From the NCBI GenBank assembly GCA_963756745.1, contig CAVWOU010000009.1:262623-326622 (forward strand): a stretch of 64,000 nucleotides of DNA, in the 5' to 3' direction. The stretch comes from DASPWW01 sp963756745 (GTDB lineage: Bacteria; Actinomycetota; Thermoleophilia; Solirubrobacterales; 70-9). Positions 1 to 7,786 of the stretch are shown one piece after another. Under the pieces are notes generated by a model, which saw only the letters and a list, made by a program, of their open reading frames with translations, ran no database searches and was not told the DNA's origin. A program made the position numbers and the translations under genes. Every line of letters starts with the position of its first letter. Position 1 is the stretch's first letter.

Positions 1-52
1 GATCGAGGAGATGCACCACTACAACGTCACATCGATCGGCACGAACGGATGA
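1..52 (+). CDS. C-terminal end of an unidentified protein (partial)
   Basis: An open frame enters from the left edge and ends at the TGA at 50-52, leaving the last 16 residues (ending NVTSIGTNG). That stop overlaps the ATG of the next gene as ATGA, the usual sign of translational coupling, so this is probably the upstream member of the same operon. Too little remains to name a family. Confidence 0.6.
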   Translation, partial: IEEMHHYNVTSIGTNG

Positions 53-795
53 CCGGAGCCATCGACACCCTCAACCCCGACGCACCGAAACGCGTCGTGA
101 TCGTCGCGTCGAATCCCGCGAAGTCGGAGCAGACCGGCTGGCCAATCGGGTTCTGGTGGTCCGAGCTGAGCCATCCCTACTGGGAGCTCACCGAGCACGG
201 CTACCGCGTGGACGTGGCGAGTCCCGACGGCGGCAAGCTCGAGGCCGACCCGTGGAGCGATCCGCGCGACGACTCCCGCTATTCCGCGGACGACCTGCTC
301 AGCCTCGGGTTCATCAACTCGCCAGAGCACCTCAAGCTCGTCGAGCAGTCGAGGCCTCTCGCGGATGTGACCGTGGATGCGTACGACGCGATCCTGTTCG
401 TGGGCGGGCAGGGACCGATGTACACGTTCTTCAACGACGAGCGCGTCCACGGGCTCGTCGCCTCCTTCTACGAGGCGCGCAAGGTGACCGCCGTCATCTG
501 TCACGCCGCCTGCGTGCTCCTGAAGACGCGCCTGTCGAGCGGCGCCTTGCTGGTCCAAGGCAAGACGTGGACAGGCTTCGCCAACTCCGAGGAGCGGTTC
601 GCGGACGAGTACGTCGGCCGCAAGATCCAGCCGTTCTGGATCGAGGACGAGGCGCGCAAGCTCGACCAGACGAACTTCATCGTCGCCGGCCGCTTCAAGT
701 CCCATGCCGTAAGGGACGGGAACCTGATCACGGGCCAGCAGCAGTACTCGGGCGCGGCCGCGGCTCGGCTGATCGTCGAGGCGCTGGGGGTGTGA
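49..795 (+). CDS. DJ-1/PfpI family protein (class I glutamine amidotransferase-like)
   Basis: A 248-residue cytoplasmic protein of the DJ-1/ThiJ/PfpI fold. The nucleophile elbow is AVICHAAC with Cys151 followed by His152. An acidic residue of the kind that polarises the cysteine is seen at Glu39 (WWSEL), and VGGQGPMYTF at 118-127 matches the loop before the elbow in this family. Members act as glyoxalase III/deglycase, chaperone or peptidase, and the exact reaction cannot be read from sequence. It starts in an ATGA overlap with the preceding gene and is followed by small dimeric-barrel, metallo-beta-lactamase and VOC genes, so a role in handling reactive carbonyls or other stress chemistry is an inference from context. 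The length is normal for the family and the frame is intact. Confidence 0.88.
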   Translation: MTGAIDTLNPDAPKRVVIVASNPAKSEQTGWPIGFWWSELSHPYWELTEHGYRVDVASPDGGKLEADPWSDPRDDSRYSADDLLSLGFINSPEHLKLVEQSRPLADVTVDAYDAILFVGGQGPMYTFFNDERVHGLVASFYEARKVTAVICHAACVLLKTRLSSGALLVQGKTWTGFANSEERFADEYVGRKIQPFWIEDEARKLDQTNFIVAGRFKSHAVRDGNLITGQQQYSGAAAARLIVEALGV

Positions 796-844
796 ACACG
801 GAGGCAAGAACCCGCTGATGCAGGCACGCACGAAAGGAGACCCC

Positions 845-1207
845 ATGACCGTAGTTTCGACCCTGGACGTCACCGACCTCACCGCTTCCGAGTATCGAGC
901 CGTGATGGACGAACTCGGGGTGGAGCAGCGCCCCGAGGGCGGCATCTATCTCCACTTGACAACCCCGACGGACTTCGGCTATCGAATCGTCGAGATCTGG
1001 GACGAGAAGGAGAACTTCGACCGGTTCGTCGAGCGTCGCCTCGTTCCGGCGAACGAGGCGGTTGGTATCGACCGCGCAACGGAAATCACGGTGACCCCAC
1101 TCCACAATCTCTTCGCTCCGCGACTTGAAGAGCTCCCGGGCCTCATCAGCTCGCTCCCGGGCGCACCGAGCCGCGAAGGGGCCCAAAAGGAGCGCGCCGA
1201 TGCCTGA
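845..1207 (+). CDS. Small dimeric alpha/beta-barrel-like protein of unknown function
   Basis: A 120-residue soluble protein. The start at 845 is chosen over an upstream in-frame ATG at 818 because AAAGGAGA lies just before 845. The pattern (GGIYLHLTTPTDFGYRIVEIW, then a helix FDRFVERRLVPANEAVG) resembles ABM/dabb-type ferredoxin-like barrels, which often form dimers and bind small hydrophobic substrates. No catalytic residue is evident. Its 3' end overlaps the next gene by 8 bases, placing it in the same operon as the DJ-1 and metallo-beta-lactamase proteins. Family assignment is tentative. Confidence 0.7.
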   Translation: MTVVSTLDVTDLTASEYRAVMDELGVEQRPEGGIYLHLTTPTDFGYRIVEIWDEKENFDRFVERRLVPANEAVGIDRATEITVTPLHNLFAPRLEELPGLISSLPGAPSREGAQKERADA

Positions 1208-2039
1208 GAAAGAGGCTGGTGCGGCCGAGGTGCGGGTCCATCGTCACGTCGGCTCCGCGCTGCCGGTCAACGCGTATCTGGTTGAGACGCCGGGTGGTGT
1301 CGTGGTGGTGGACAGCACCCTGACGGTCTCGGACGCGCGGGCGCTTCGCACGCGAGCCGACGATCTCGACAAGCCACTGCGGGCGGTGCTGATCACCCAC
1401 GCGCACCCCGACCACTACGCGGGGGCCGCCGAGCTGGTCGGCTCCGACGAGATCCCGATTATCGCCGCCAAGGGCGTCGACGAGGTGATCCGCCGCGACG
1501 ACGAGGTCAAGGAGGCGGTCATCGGGCCGATGTTCGGCGACGAGTGGCCACGCCAGCGCCGGTTCCCCAACCAGACGATGAGCGACGGTCACTCGATCAG
1601 CTTCGACGGCGTCTCGTTCACGCTGATGGACCTGGGCCCGGGCGAGTCGCCGCATGACAGCGTGTGGTTGGTCGGCGACGAAAGACTGGTCGCCTTCGCG
1701 GGCGACACCGCGTACCAGCAAATGCACTGCTACCTCGCCGATGGGTACTGGGAGGCATGGCTCGCGAACATCGGCCGCCTGCGCACCGAGCTCGCTCCGG
1801 GCGCCGAGCTGCACTTCGGGCATGGCGACCCGGCGGCGACATCTCCGTTCGATTGGCAGGAGGGCTACATCAGCGCCTTCATCGAGGCAGTCCAGGACGC
1901 TGACTGGTCGGACCCGGATGCGGCCAAGGCCCGGGTCGTCGGACGGATGACCGACTACCTCCCGTCCGGCGAGCTCCAGTTCCTGATGGAGCTCAGCATC
2001 GAGCCGGTGGCGGCCAAGCTCGGACTGATCCCAGGTTGA
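1200..2039 (+). CDS. Metallo-beta-lactamase fold hydrolase
   Basis: A 279-residue cytoplasmic MBL-fold enzyme. The zinc-binding signature THAHPDHYAG gives His67, His69, Asp71 and His72. Further likely metal ligands sit in the later FAGDTAYQ (Asp) and HFGHGDP (His) segments. The ATG at 1200 is preceded by AAAAGGAG and lies inside the end of the upstream gene, so longer starts are unlikely. The family includes glyoxalase II, lactonases and sulfur dioxygenases. The lack of extra domains and the neighbourhood (DJ-1, VOC, ABM) fit a hydrolase acting on thioesters or reactive small molecules, but the substrate is unknown. The next gene begins 12 bases downstream behind a good ribosome binding site. 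Confidence 0.88.
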   Translation: MPEKEAGAAEVRVHRHVGSALPVNAYLVETPGGVVVVDSTLTVSDARALRTRADDLDKPLRAVLITHAHPDHYAGAAELVGSDEIPIIAAKGVDEVIRRDDEVKEAVIGPMFGDEWPRQRRFPNQTMSDGHSISFDGVSFTLMDLGPGESPHDSVWLVGDERLVAFAGDTAYQQMHCYLADGYWEAWLANIGRLRTELAPGAELHFGHGDPAATSPFDWQEGYISAFIEAVQDADWSDPDAAKARVVGRMTDYLPSGELQFLMELSIEPVAAKLGLIPG

Positions 2040-2051
2040 AAGGAGCGGCAG

Positions 2052-2444
2052 ATGCTCGGAGACCATCCGATCGACGTGATGATCCTGGCAACCGATCTCG
2101 GCGTCGCAAGGGAGTTCTACGGCGACAGGATCGGGCTCGAGGTCCTGATCGAGAACGACGACTTCCTGACATTCAAGTGTGGAGGCGACAGCCGCCTCGT
2201 GGTCACGAAGAGCAGTACCGGGTCGACCGAAGAGCAGACCAAGGCGTCCTGGCGGGTCAAGGACCTTGCCGCGGAGGTGACCGAGCTGCGCTCTCGTGGC
2301 GTCGAGATCGAGGAATTCGACCTGCCCGGTCTGAAGACCGTCGAAGGCATCGCAGACGTCGGCTTTGCGCTCTCCTCCTGGTTCGTTGACCCGGACGGAA
2401 ACTCGATCGGGCTGCTGCAGCTCAAGAACGAGGAGGCGGATTGA
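2052..2444 (+). CDS. VOC (glyoxalase/bleomycin resistance) superfamily protein
   Basis: A 130-residue protein with the paired beta-alpha-beta-beta-beta layout of vicinal-oxygen-chelate proteins: an opening strand IDVMILATDLGVAREFYGDRIGLE and a final WFVDPDGNSIGLLQL, where the PDGN turn and last strand are typical. These proteins are metal-dependent lyases, dioxygenases or drug-binding proteins, and the usual metal ligands (often His/Glu) are not clearly preserved, so the activity is open. GAAAGGAG precedes the ATG. It overlaps the TTG start of the next gene (TTGA), so translation of the two is probably coupled. Confidence 0.85.
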   Translation: MLGDHPIDVMILATDLGVAREFYGDRIGLEVLIENDDFLTFKCGGDSRLVVTKSSTGSTEEQTKASWRVKDLAAEVTELRSRGVEIEEFDLPGLKTVEGIADVGFALSSWFVDPDGNSIGLLQLKNEEAD

Positions 2445-3040
2445 GCGGCGAAATTGGAGCAAACGGCGTCGCCTCGAAGCCTCCGGACGCCGGTGACCGT
2501 CCCGTCACCACGACCGTGACCCGGCGGGTCAAGCCGGGTCACGAAGCGTTCTACGAGCAATTCCTCGAGGGGATCATCGCGGCGGCGAGCGAGTTTCCGG
2601 GTCATCTCGGGGTGGAAGTCTTCCGGCCTCAGAGCACAACCACCGGCGAGTACCGAATCGTCTACCGGTTCGACAACGCCCAGCACCTGCGCCAGTGGCT
2701 CGACTCGGACGAGCACGCCGCGTGGCTCGAGCGCGCCGAGCCGCATGTGATCGGCCCGATGCGCACCAGCTTTGTGACGGGTCTGGAGAGTTGGTTCACA
2801 CTGCCCGGCCAACCGGGGACGCCCCCACCGCCGCCATACAAGATGGCGTTGATCACCTGGATCACGATCTTCCCGTTGATCACCGGCATCGTTGTCGTCA
2901 CCGGCCCGCTGCTCGAGGGCATGCCGCTGGCCGTGCGGCTGGGGATCACCACGGCGATTGCGGTTCCCCTGATGACGTGGGTGGTGATGCCCCGCGTGAC
3001 GCGACTGCTGCGCGGATGGCTCTACGGGCCGCGCGACTGA
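2441..3040 (+). CDS. Antibiotic biosynthesis monooxygenase-domain protein with C-terminal membrane segments
   Basis: 199 residues. The N-terminal part (about 22-115: PVTTTVTRRVKPGHEAFYEQF ... YRIVYRFDN ... LRQWLDSDEHAAWL) is an ABM/dabb-like ferredoxin barrel. A proline-rich linker (TPPPPPY) leads to two hydrophobic segments at about 137-156 and 162-181, so the barrel is tethered to the cytoplasmic membrane. The start is a TTG at 2441 overlapping the preceding stop, with AGGAGG at 2431-2436. Membrane-anchored ABM proteins of this layout are widespread but uncharacterised. It is the last gene of the operon; the next gene is convergent. Confidence 0.82.
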   Translation: MSGEIGANGVASKPPDAGDRPVTTTVTRRVKPGHEAFYEQFLEGIIAAASEFPGHLGVEVFRPQSTTTGEYRIVYRFDNAQHLRQWLDSDEHAAWLERAEPHVIGPMRTSFVTGLESWFTLPGQPGTPPPPPYKMALITWITIFPLITGIVVVTGPLLEGMPLAVRLGITTAIAVPLMTWVVMPRVTRLLRGWLYGPRD

Positions 3041-3047
3041 CGCCGCG

Positions 3048-3737
3048 TCAGCGCGCGAGCGGCGTCTCGTCGAGCGAGGACCGCAGCTCGGCGACGGACT
3101 CGAGCACGGCGATGGCCCCGGCGTCGCGAAGCTCGCGCTCCGCGAACCCTCCGGTCAGCACGCCCACCGTCTCGATCCCGGCGCGCGCCGCGGCCTTCGC
3201 GTCCCACGGCGTGTCGCCGACCATCACGGCGTTCTCGGTCCCCGCCTTGGCGAGCGCGGCCTGCACGAGGTCGGGCTGGGGCTTGGTGGCCTCGACGTCC
3301 GCCGACGTCGTCCACCCGTCGGCCAGCTCGCGCGCTTCGAGCAGGTCGAGGTAGTGCTCGACCTCGTCCTGCTTCGCCGAGCTCGCGAGCACGACGGGCC
3401 GCCCCGCTTGCTTGAGGTCGGCGATCAGCTCACGCGCCCCCTCGAACACGGCGACCTCGTCGATCAGCTCTGAGAACAGCTCGCCCTCGGCGGCGCGGAT
3501 CCCGTCCCCGGCCGCTTGCTCGACGTCTTCGCCGGCGACCGCCCCGACGAGCTGGTCGCCGCCCATCCCGATGTGGCGGTGGATCCGCCACACCGGAGCC
3601 ACCACTCCGTGGCGGCGGAACGCGCGGTACCACGCGATCGCGTGGTGGTAGTTCGTGTCGACGAGCGTCCCGTCGACGTCGAGGATCGCAGCGGCCGCCA
3701 CCGCGGTCACCCTCGGGCGCCGCGCGGGGACTGCCAC
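3048..3737 (-). CDS. HAD-superfamily phosphatase (phosphoglycolate phosphatase-like)
   Basis: 229 residues with all four HAD motifs: DVDGT at 20-24 (nucleophile Asp20, acid/base Asp22), motif II VLASSAK, the Lys in EATKPQPD and motif IV VMVGDTPWD. The alpha-helical cap after motif I is of the C1 type seen in phosphoglycolate phosphatases and beta-phosphoglucomutases. It probably dephosphorylates a small phosphorylated metabolite in the cytoplasm; the substrate is not predictable. A start a few codons downstream is also possible because residues 2-12 are poorly conserved in type. It lies 13 bases downstream of the cold-shock gene on the same strand. Confidence 0.88.
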   Translation of the reverse strand: MAVPARRPRVTAVAAAAILDVDGTLVDTNYHHAIAWYRAFRRHGVVAPVWRIHRHIGMGGDQLVGAVAGEDVEQAAGDGIRAAEGELFSELIDEVAVFEGARELIADLKQAGRPVVLASSAKQDEVEHYLDLLEARELADGWTTSADVEATKPQPDLVQAALAKAGTENAVMVGDTPWDAKAAARAGIETVGVLTGGFAERELRDAGAIAVLESVAELRSSLDETPLAR

Positions 3738-3750
3738 ATGTGAGCGTGAA

Positions 3751-4155
3751 CTACTCGCTCTCGGTAGTTGCGGTCTCGGCCTCGGTACTCGCGGTCTCGG
3801 CCTCGGTACTCGCGGTCTCGGCCTCGGTACTCGCGGTCTCGGCCTCGGTACTCGCGGTCTCGGCCTCGGTAGTCGCGGTCTCGGCCTCGGTAGTCGCGGT
3901 CTCGGCCTCGGTAGTCGCGGTCTCGGCCTCGGTAGTCGCGGTCTCGGCTGCGCCGACCGGCTTCACGTCAACGGCGCGCGGCCCCTTCTCCCCCTCCTCG
4001 GAGGTGAAGGAGACTCGCTCACCCTCGTCGAGGGATCGATGACCCTCGCCGACGATGCCGCTGAAGTGGACGAAAACGTCCCGGCCGCCGTCCTCGGGGG
4101 TGATGAACCCGTACCCCTTCTCGGCGCTGAACCACTTCACTGTGCCAATAGCCAT
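3751..4155 (-). CDS. Cold-shock domain protein with an acidic Thr-rich heptad-repeat tail
   Basis: 134 residues, about twice the length of a canonical CspA. Residues 1-66 form a complete cold-shock domain: GTVKWFSAEKGYGFI carries the RNP1 motif (KGYGFI at 13-18) and VFVHF (27-31) is RNP2, so single-stranded RNA/DNA binding is expected. From residue 70 to 132 follow nine tandem heptads of AETATTE or AETASTE, then SE. The tail is highly acidic, Thr-rich and without aromatic residues; it is probably disordered and might tune nucleic-acid binding or be phosphorylated (inference). GGAGGAC precedes the ATG. The next gene upstream on the strand is the PRC-barrel gene, with a 105-base gap. Confidence 0.93.
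   Translation of the reverse strand: MAIGTVKWFSAEKGYGFITPEDGGRDVFVHFSGIVGEGHRSLDEGERVSFTSEEGEKGPRAVDVKPVGAAETATTEAETATTEAETATTEAETATTEAETASTEAETASTEAETASTEAETASTEAETATTESE
3760..3948. repeat. Nine tandem copies of a 21-bp in-frame repeat
   Basis: Nine head-to-tail 21-bp units encode the heptads of the cold-shock protein tail. Copies differ mainly at one codon (Thr ACT/ACC versus Ser), arranged as one ATT unit, four AST units and four ATT units read on the plus strand. The block structure suggests expansion by slippage or unequal exchange. The unit length is a multiple of three, so copy number can change without breaking the frame. Confidence 0.95.
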
Positions 4156-4222
4156 CTGGCTGTCCTCCAGTTCCGGATGCTGCGCGGAGGACCGAACATC
4201 CCGTGCGCCGCACTCCTTGCTT

Positions 4223-4238
4223 GGAGCCGCCCGGCTCC
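4223..4238 (-). promoter_or_regulatory. GC-rich hairpin between the PRC-barrel and cold-shock genes
   Basis: GGAGCC and GGCTCC form a six-base stem with a four-base loop, between the end of the PRC-barrel gene and the start of the cold-shock gene on the minus strand. It may terminate the former or form part of the 5' leader of the latter. There is no T-run, so an intrinsic terminator is not well supported. Confidence 0.3.
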
Positions 4239-4260
4239 ATTCCGAAATCGAACCTAGCAG

Positions 4261-4560
4261 CTACGAGTTACCGGCGCCATCCTCGCGCACGGGGGGAAGA
4301 TCGCGCGCGCTCGCGGCGTCCAGCGCGAGCACCACGCCCCGCTCGAAGATCGTGTCGACCTGATCGGCGGCGACGTAGCGCCGGTCCAATCCGAGCGGCC
4401 CGGTGCCGAGCACGAACCCGTCGAACACGTCGACGGTCTCGTCGGCGTGCACCTCCTCGACGCGGCCGATTCGCTCGCCGTCGCTCGAGATCACGGGCGC
4501 GCCCTTCTCGAGCGTCAGGTACGAGGTCGGATCCCCGAGGTCGTCGGGCGCGGGGGGCAC
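4261..4560 (-). CDS. PRC-barrel domain protein
   Basis: A 99-residue protein whose core (LEKGAPVISSDGERIGRVEEV ... DVFDGFVLG ... RRYVAADQVDTIFERGVVLAL) matches the PRC-barrel/DUF2171 pattern: a small beta barrel also found in RimM and photosynthetic reaction centre H subunits. Such stand-alone proteins are common in actinobacteria and are thought to be stress-associated adaptor domains; no enzyme activity is expected. It lies 9 bases after the end of the frameshifted gene upstream on the same strand, so the two could be co-transcribed. Confidence 0.75.
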   Translation of the reverse strand: MPPAPDDLGDPTSYLTLEKGAPVISSDGERIGRVEEVHADETVDVFDGFVLGTGPLGLDRRYVAADQVDTIFERGVVLALDAASARDLPPVREDGAGNS

Positions 4561-4569
4561 CGGCGCACC

Positions 4570-5077
4570 CTAACTTGGGAGAAGGGGCGAGGTCACGCCG
4601 GACGCGATCCCGCGCCGCGCGGCTATCCGCTCGAGCACGAGCGCGGTGTCGGCGATCGGAACGCCGGTCACGTGCTCCTCGCGTCCCTCGAAGTCCGCAA
4701 CTATCGTCCCGATCGCGGCCGCGTAGCGAGCGCGGTCGCCGTCCGCCAGCGCCGCGACGGCCTCGGCCGCGCGCCCGAGCGGATCGGATCCCTGCCGCAT
4801 CACGTCCGCCGAACGCCCGGCGAGCGAGTCGTCGCCGTCGACGAGCGCAGCGATCGCGAGCGCGTACGCGGCAACGGGCGTCTCGGGCTCGTCGCTCGAG
4901 CGCCTCCCGAACGTACGCCGCCTCCTCCCCTCCCCCACCGGCGAGCACCGCGGCCTTGATCATCCCGATCAGGCGCCCGAAGCTTCTGGGTCCCGCCGCC
5001 TCCCACGAGCGCCGGTAGAGCTCCGCGGTCTCGCGCAGCCGCTCGCGGGCCTCCCCCTCCTCGCCAGCAAGCAGCAT
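4570..5077 (-). pseudogene. Helical protein of unknown function, frame broken once
   Basis: Two adjoining minus-strand frames make one helical protein of about 170 residues. The N-terminal part starts MLLAGEEGEARERLRETAEL and runs to AAYVREALER; the C-terminal part resumes near DEPETPVAAYALAIAALVDG and ends GVTSPLLPS. The break is near 4905 in a C-rich stretch and needs only a one-base indel. The alternating Ala/Leu-rich helices suggest an alpha-solenoid, but no family is recognised. The first ATG is at 5077; the open frame continues upstream towards the preceding gene, so the true start could be earlier. Confidence 0.55.
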
Positions 5078-5162
5078 GGCGTACGCCTCGCCCTCACGCC
5101 CGAGAGCTTGGTCGAGCAGGCGCTGGCTCTCCTTCAGACCGCCCTTCCCACGATCGGTCGCT

Positions 5163-6502
5163 CTAACCGCGCGCGGCGGAGACCAGGCTTGGCGGTGGCT
5201 GGATCTCTGCGACCGGCTCGAAGCTCTTGCGCGCGAGCGAGACCGTGATCGGCTGGGGGGTGGGGTCGCCGCTCGGCTTGATTTCGAAGCTGCCGACGAT
5301 GCCGTCGGTGATCCTGGTCTGGAACAGGGAGCGGATCGTCGCCGCGCGCTCGCCGCCGCCCGCGTCGATCGCGTCCAGCATCACCTGCGCGGCCTGGCCG
5401 GCGTAGGGCGCGAACAGCTCCACCTGCCGCACGGAGGCGAGGTCCTGCTCGAGGTCGCCGACCAGCTCCTGTCCCGCCGGGGGCAGGCTTCCCGGCTCGC
5501 GTCCCGGGACGCTGACGAACATCCCCTCCGCCGCGTCGCCGGCCTCGTCGATCGTCGCCTGCTGCGCGAACCCGTCGGGCGCCAGCAGCTTGACATCGCC
5601 GTCGTTCGGCCCCAGCGCGGAGACCTTGTCCTCGATCAGCTTCGGGCCGTTCTGCTCCAGCAGCCCGGCGAGCAGCACCGCGTCGGCATCAGAGGCGCTA
5701 CGCCTGCCGCATGAGGTCGGTGTAGCTCTTGGCCTCGGAGTCCCAGGCCTCGAACCCCGCGACCTCGAGCCCGAGCTGCTGCGCCGCGAGGCGGAAGGTC
5801 GTCCCCTGTCCGAGGCTGACCGGGTCGCCGCCGGCGTAGAGCACGAAGGGGCGCTCGATCCCCTCGCGGCGCGCGAACTCCGCCAGCCCGGCGCCCTGCG
5901 CGGCGTCGTTGGGGACCACGCGCGCGTAGTTGCGGCGGCCGGTCGGGTAGAGGCGGCCCGGGTCGCCCTTGGGACAGGTCTCGCTCGGCTGCGTGAGGCA
6001 GATCAGCGTGTTGCCCGGCGAGACCATCGCCACGCCCCCGCCGGGGCGCGGGGGGGCGCGGTTGAGGATCGGGATGATCAGCTCCGCGCAGCCGGAGTTG
6101 TAGGTGCCGACGACGCCGATCACGTCGGGGTTGGTGGCGTAGGCGCGCGCGTTGCCGCGGCAGGTGGCCGGGTCCCACTCCCCCGTCTTTTGGATCGAGT
6201 CGTCGCAGGCCTGGAACGCGACCCGCGATCCGCCCGCGGTCCAGTTGCTTTGCTCGAGCACGACGCGGATCGCCTCGACCATCTGCTCGCGAGCGCTCGC
6301 GCGAGGCGCCGCGCATCGGGAGATCCGACGCGACCAGCGCGTCCGGCTCGCCCTCGCCGCCGTACTCGAGCTCGCCGCAGGTGGCCGACGGCAGCGCCTT
6401 CACGCCGGCGATCTCGTCGTCGTCGTCCCCGCACGCGGTGAGCAGCGCCGCAAGCAGCGCGACGAGGCTCGCGGCGAGGAGGCGGCTAACGGCCCGGGGC
6501 AC
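5163..6502 (-). pseudogene. ABC transporter substrate-binding lipoprotein (branched-chain amino-acid type), frame broken twice
   Basis: Three consecutive minus-strand frames assemble into one periplasmic-binding protein of about 445 residues. The GTG at 6502, preceded by AAGGTG, begins a lipoprotein signal (LLAALLTAC, then DDDD) whose Cys would be lipidated. The middle part (MVEAIRVVLEQSNWTAGG ... ACDDSIQ ... VIGVVGTYNSGCAELIIPILN) is the LivJ-like Leu/Ile/Val-binding fold. The last part (ATIDEAGDAAEGMFVSVPG ... ELFAPYAGQAAQVMLDAI) is its second lobe. Breaks lie at about 6290 and 5700; all segments are otherwise intact. No permease or ATPase genes adjoin it, so the ligand and partner transporter are unknown. 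Orphan binding lipoproteins of this class are common in Thermoleophilia-like genomes. Confidence 0.8.
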
Positions 6503-6648
6503 GGGCCGGCACCTTAACGATCCCGTCCGCGGGGCGAGGTTCTTGAGCGCGACATGGCCCCGTTGAGGCAGCGTTGAGCTTCGAGGAGTAGGTTGCACGT
6601 GCTGGACGCGAAGCCGCCCGCTGATCTGGGGTGAGCGCGCGCACAGAG

Positions 6649-6674
6649 TTAGGGAACCCTAAGTGACCTATACA
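6649..6674 (+). promoter_or_regulatory. Candidate operator and -10 box upstream of the desaturase
   Basis: TTAGGG and CCCTAA at 6649-6654 and 6657-6662 form an inverted repeat with a two-base spacer. It is followed by TATACA at 6669-6674, a plausible -10 hexamer in an otherwise GC-rich leader. The repeat sits where the -35 region would be, so a bound repressor could block the promoter. The desaturase ATG is 50 bases further on. This is inferred from pattern and position only. Confidence 0.4.
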
Positions 6675-6723
6675 CCGTCGCGAGCCGCTCGCACGTGACT
6701 CGCGACCCGGGAGGAGCAGTCCA

Positions 6724-7698
6724 ATGGAAGCAAGCGCGCAAGCCGCTGGTAGCCGGCGGGAAAGCTCCTTAGCCGACGCCGTCCAGCCGACCGCGAACGA
6801 GACCCGCGACCGAATCATCACCGGGATCGTCACGGTCCTACCGTTCGTGCTGCTCGGGCTCGCCGCCTGGCAGCTGTGGAGCAAGGCGCTCAACTGGCAT
6901 GACCTGGCGGTGTTCGCGATCGTCTACGCGGTCACCGGCCTCGGGATCACGGTCGGGTTCCACCGCCTGTTCACGCATCGAAGCTTCAAGACGAGCGCCC
7001 CGGTGCGAGCGATCTTCGCCGCGCTCGGCTCGGCGGCTATCGAGGGGCCGGTGATCTCGTGGGTCGCCGACCACCGCAAGCACCACGCTTTCTCGGACGA
7101 GGAGGGCGACCCGCACAGCCCCCACGTCGGGCACGGGACCGGATGGCGCGGCACCCTGCGCGGCCTCTTCCACGCGCACCTGGGGTGGCTCTTCATCCAC
7201 ACCCAGCGCGGCTCGAAGACGCGCTTCGCCCCCGATCTGCTGAAGGACCCGGTCGTCAAGTTCATCGACGCCACTTTCGTGCTCTGGGTCGTGGCGGGCC
7301 TGGCGATTCCGTTCGGGCTCGGGTGGGCGCTCGGTGGGACGATTGTCGCCGGGCTGACCGGGCTCCTGTGGGGCGGCGCCGTGCGCATGTTCGTCCTTCA
7401 CCACGCCACGTACAGCATCAACTCCCTCTGCCACATGTTCGGCCGTCAGCCATTCGGGACCAAGGACGAGTCGCGCAACCTCGCGTGGCTCGCCCCCTTC
7501 ACCTTCGGCGAGGCATGGCACAACAACCACCACGCGTTCCCGACCTCGGCGGTCCACGGTTTGCGCCGGTGGCAGTTCGATCCCTCGGCCGGCTTGATCT
7601 GGATGCTCGAGAAGCTCGGCCTGGTGTGGGACGTGGTGCGGATCAGCCCCAAGCGCCAGGCGGCGAAGCTATCCGACTCGCCGGCGACTCCTTCGTAG
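6724..7698 (+). CDS. Membrane acyl-CoA/acyl-lipid delta-9 desaturase
   Basis: 324 residues with the three histidine boxes of the membrane di-iron desaturases: HRLFTH at 80-85, HRKHH at 117-121 and HNNHH near residue 265. They bind two irons facing the cytoplasm. Hydrophobic segments at about 35-53, 62-80, 185-205 and 208-225 give the usual four transmembrane helices. The enzyme inserts a double bond in saturated fatty acyl chains and so controls membrane fluidity. GGAGGAG lies 10 bases before the ATG. The gene stands alone behind an inverted repeat that may be its operator, which fits regulation by temperature or membrane state. Confidence 0.93.
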   Translation: MEASAQAAGSRRESSLADAVQPTANETRDRIITGIVTVLPFVLLGLAAWQLWSKALNWHDLAVFAIVYAVTGLGITVGFHRLFTHRSFKTSAPVRAIFAALGSAAIEGPVISWVADHRKHHAFSDEEGDPHSPHVGHGTGWRGTLRGLFHAHLGWLFIHTQRGSKTRFAPDLLKDPVVKFIDATFVLWVVAGLAIPFGLGWALGGTIVAGLTGLLWGGAVRMFVLHHATYSINSLCHMFGRQPFGTKDESRNLAWLAPFTFGEAWHNNHHAFPTSAVHGLRRWQFDPSAGLIWMLEKLGLVWDVVRISPKRQAAKLSDSPATPS

Positions 7699-7744
7699 GC
7701 AGCGTCGCGGGCGGGCCGTAGCGGAGGTTTGGGAGCGCCGTAAC

Positions 7745-7770
7745 CGGGTAGCCCGTCCGCGAGTACCCGG
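7745..7770. promoter_or_regulatory. Inverted repeat ahead of the HesB-like gene
   Basis: CCGGGTA and TACCCGG (7745-7751 and 7764-7770) form a perfect seven-base inverted repeat with a 12-base spacer in the 88-base gap after the desaturase. It ends just before the ribosome binding site of the next gene. It could be an operator, or a hairpin closing the desaturase transcript; nothing decides between these. Confidence 0.3.
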
Positions 7771-7786
7771 ATCGGAAGGAGTGGCA

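Noticed and set aside
3760..3948. 21-bp repeat block as a CRISPR or intergenic minisatellite
   Set aside because: The units are head-to-tail with no spacers, and they encode a regular heptad in frame with the cold-shock domain.
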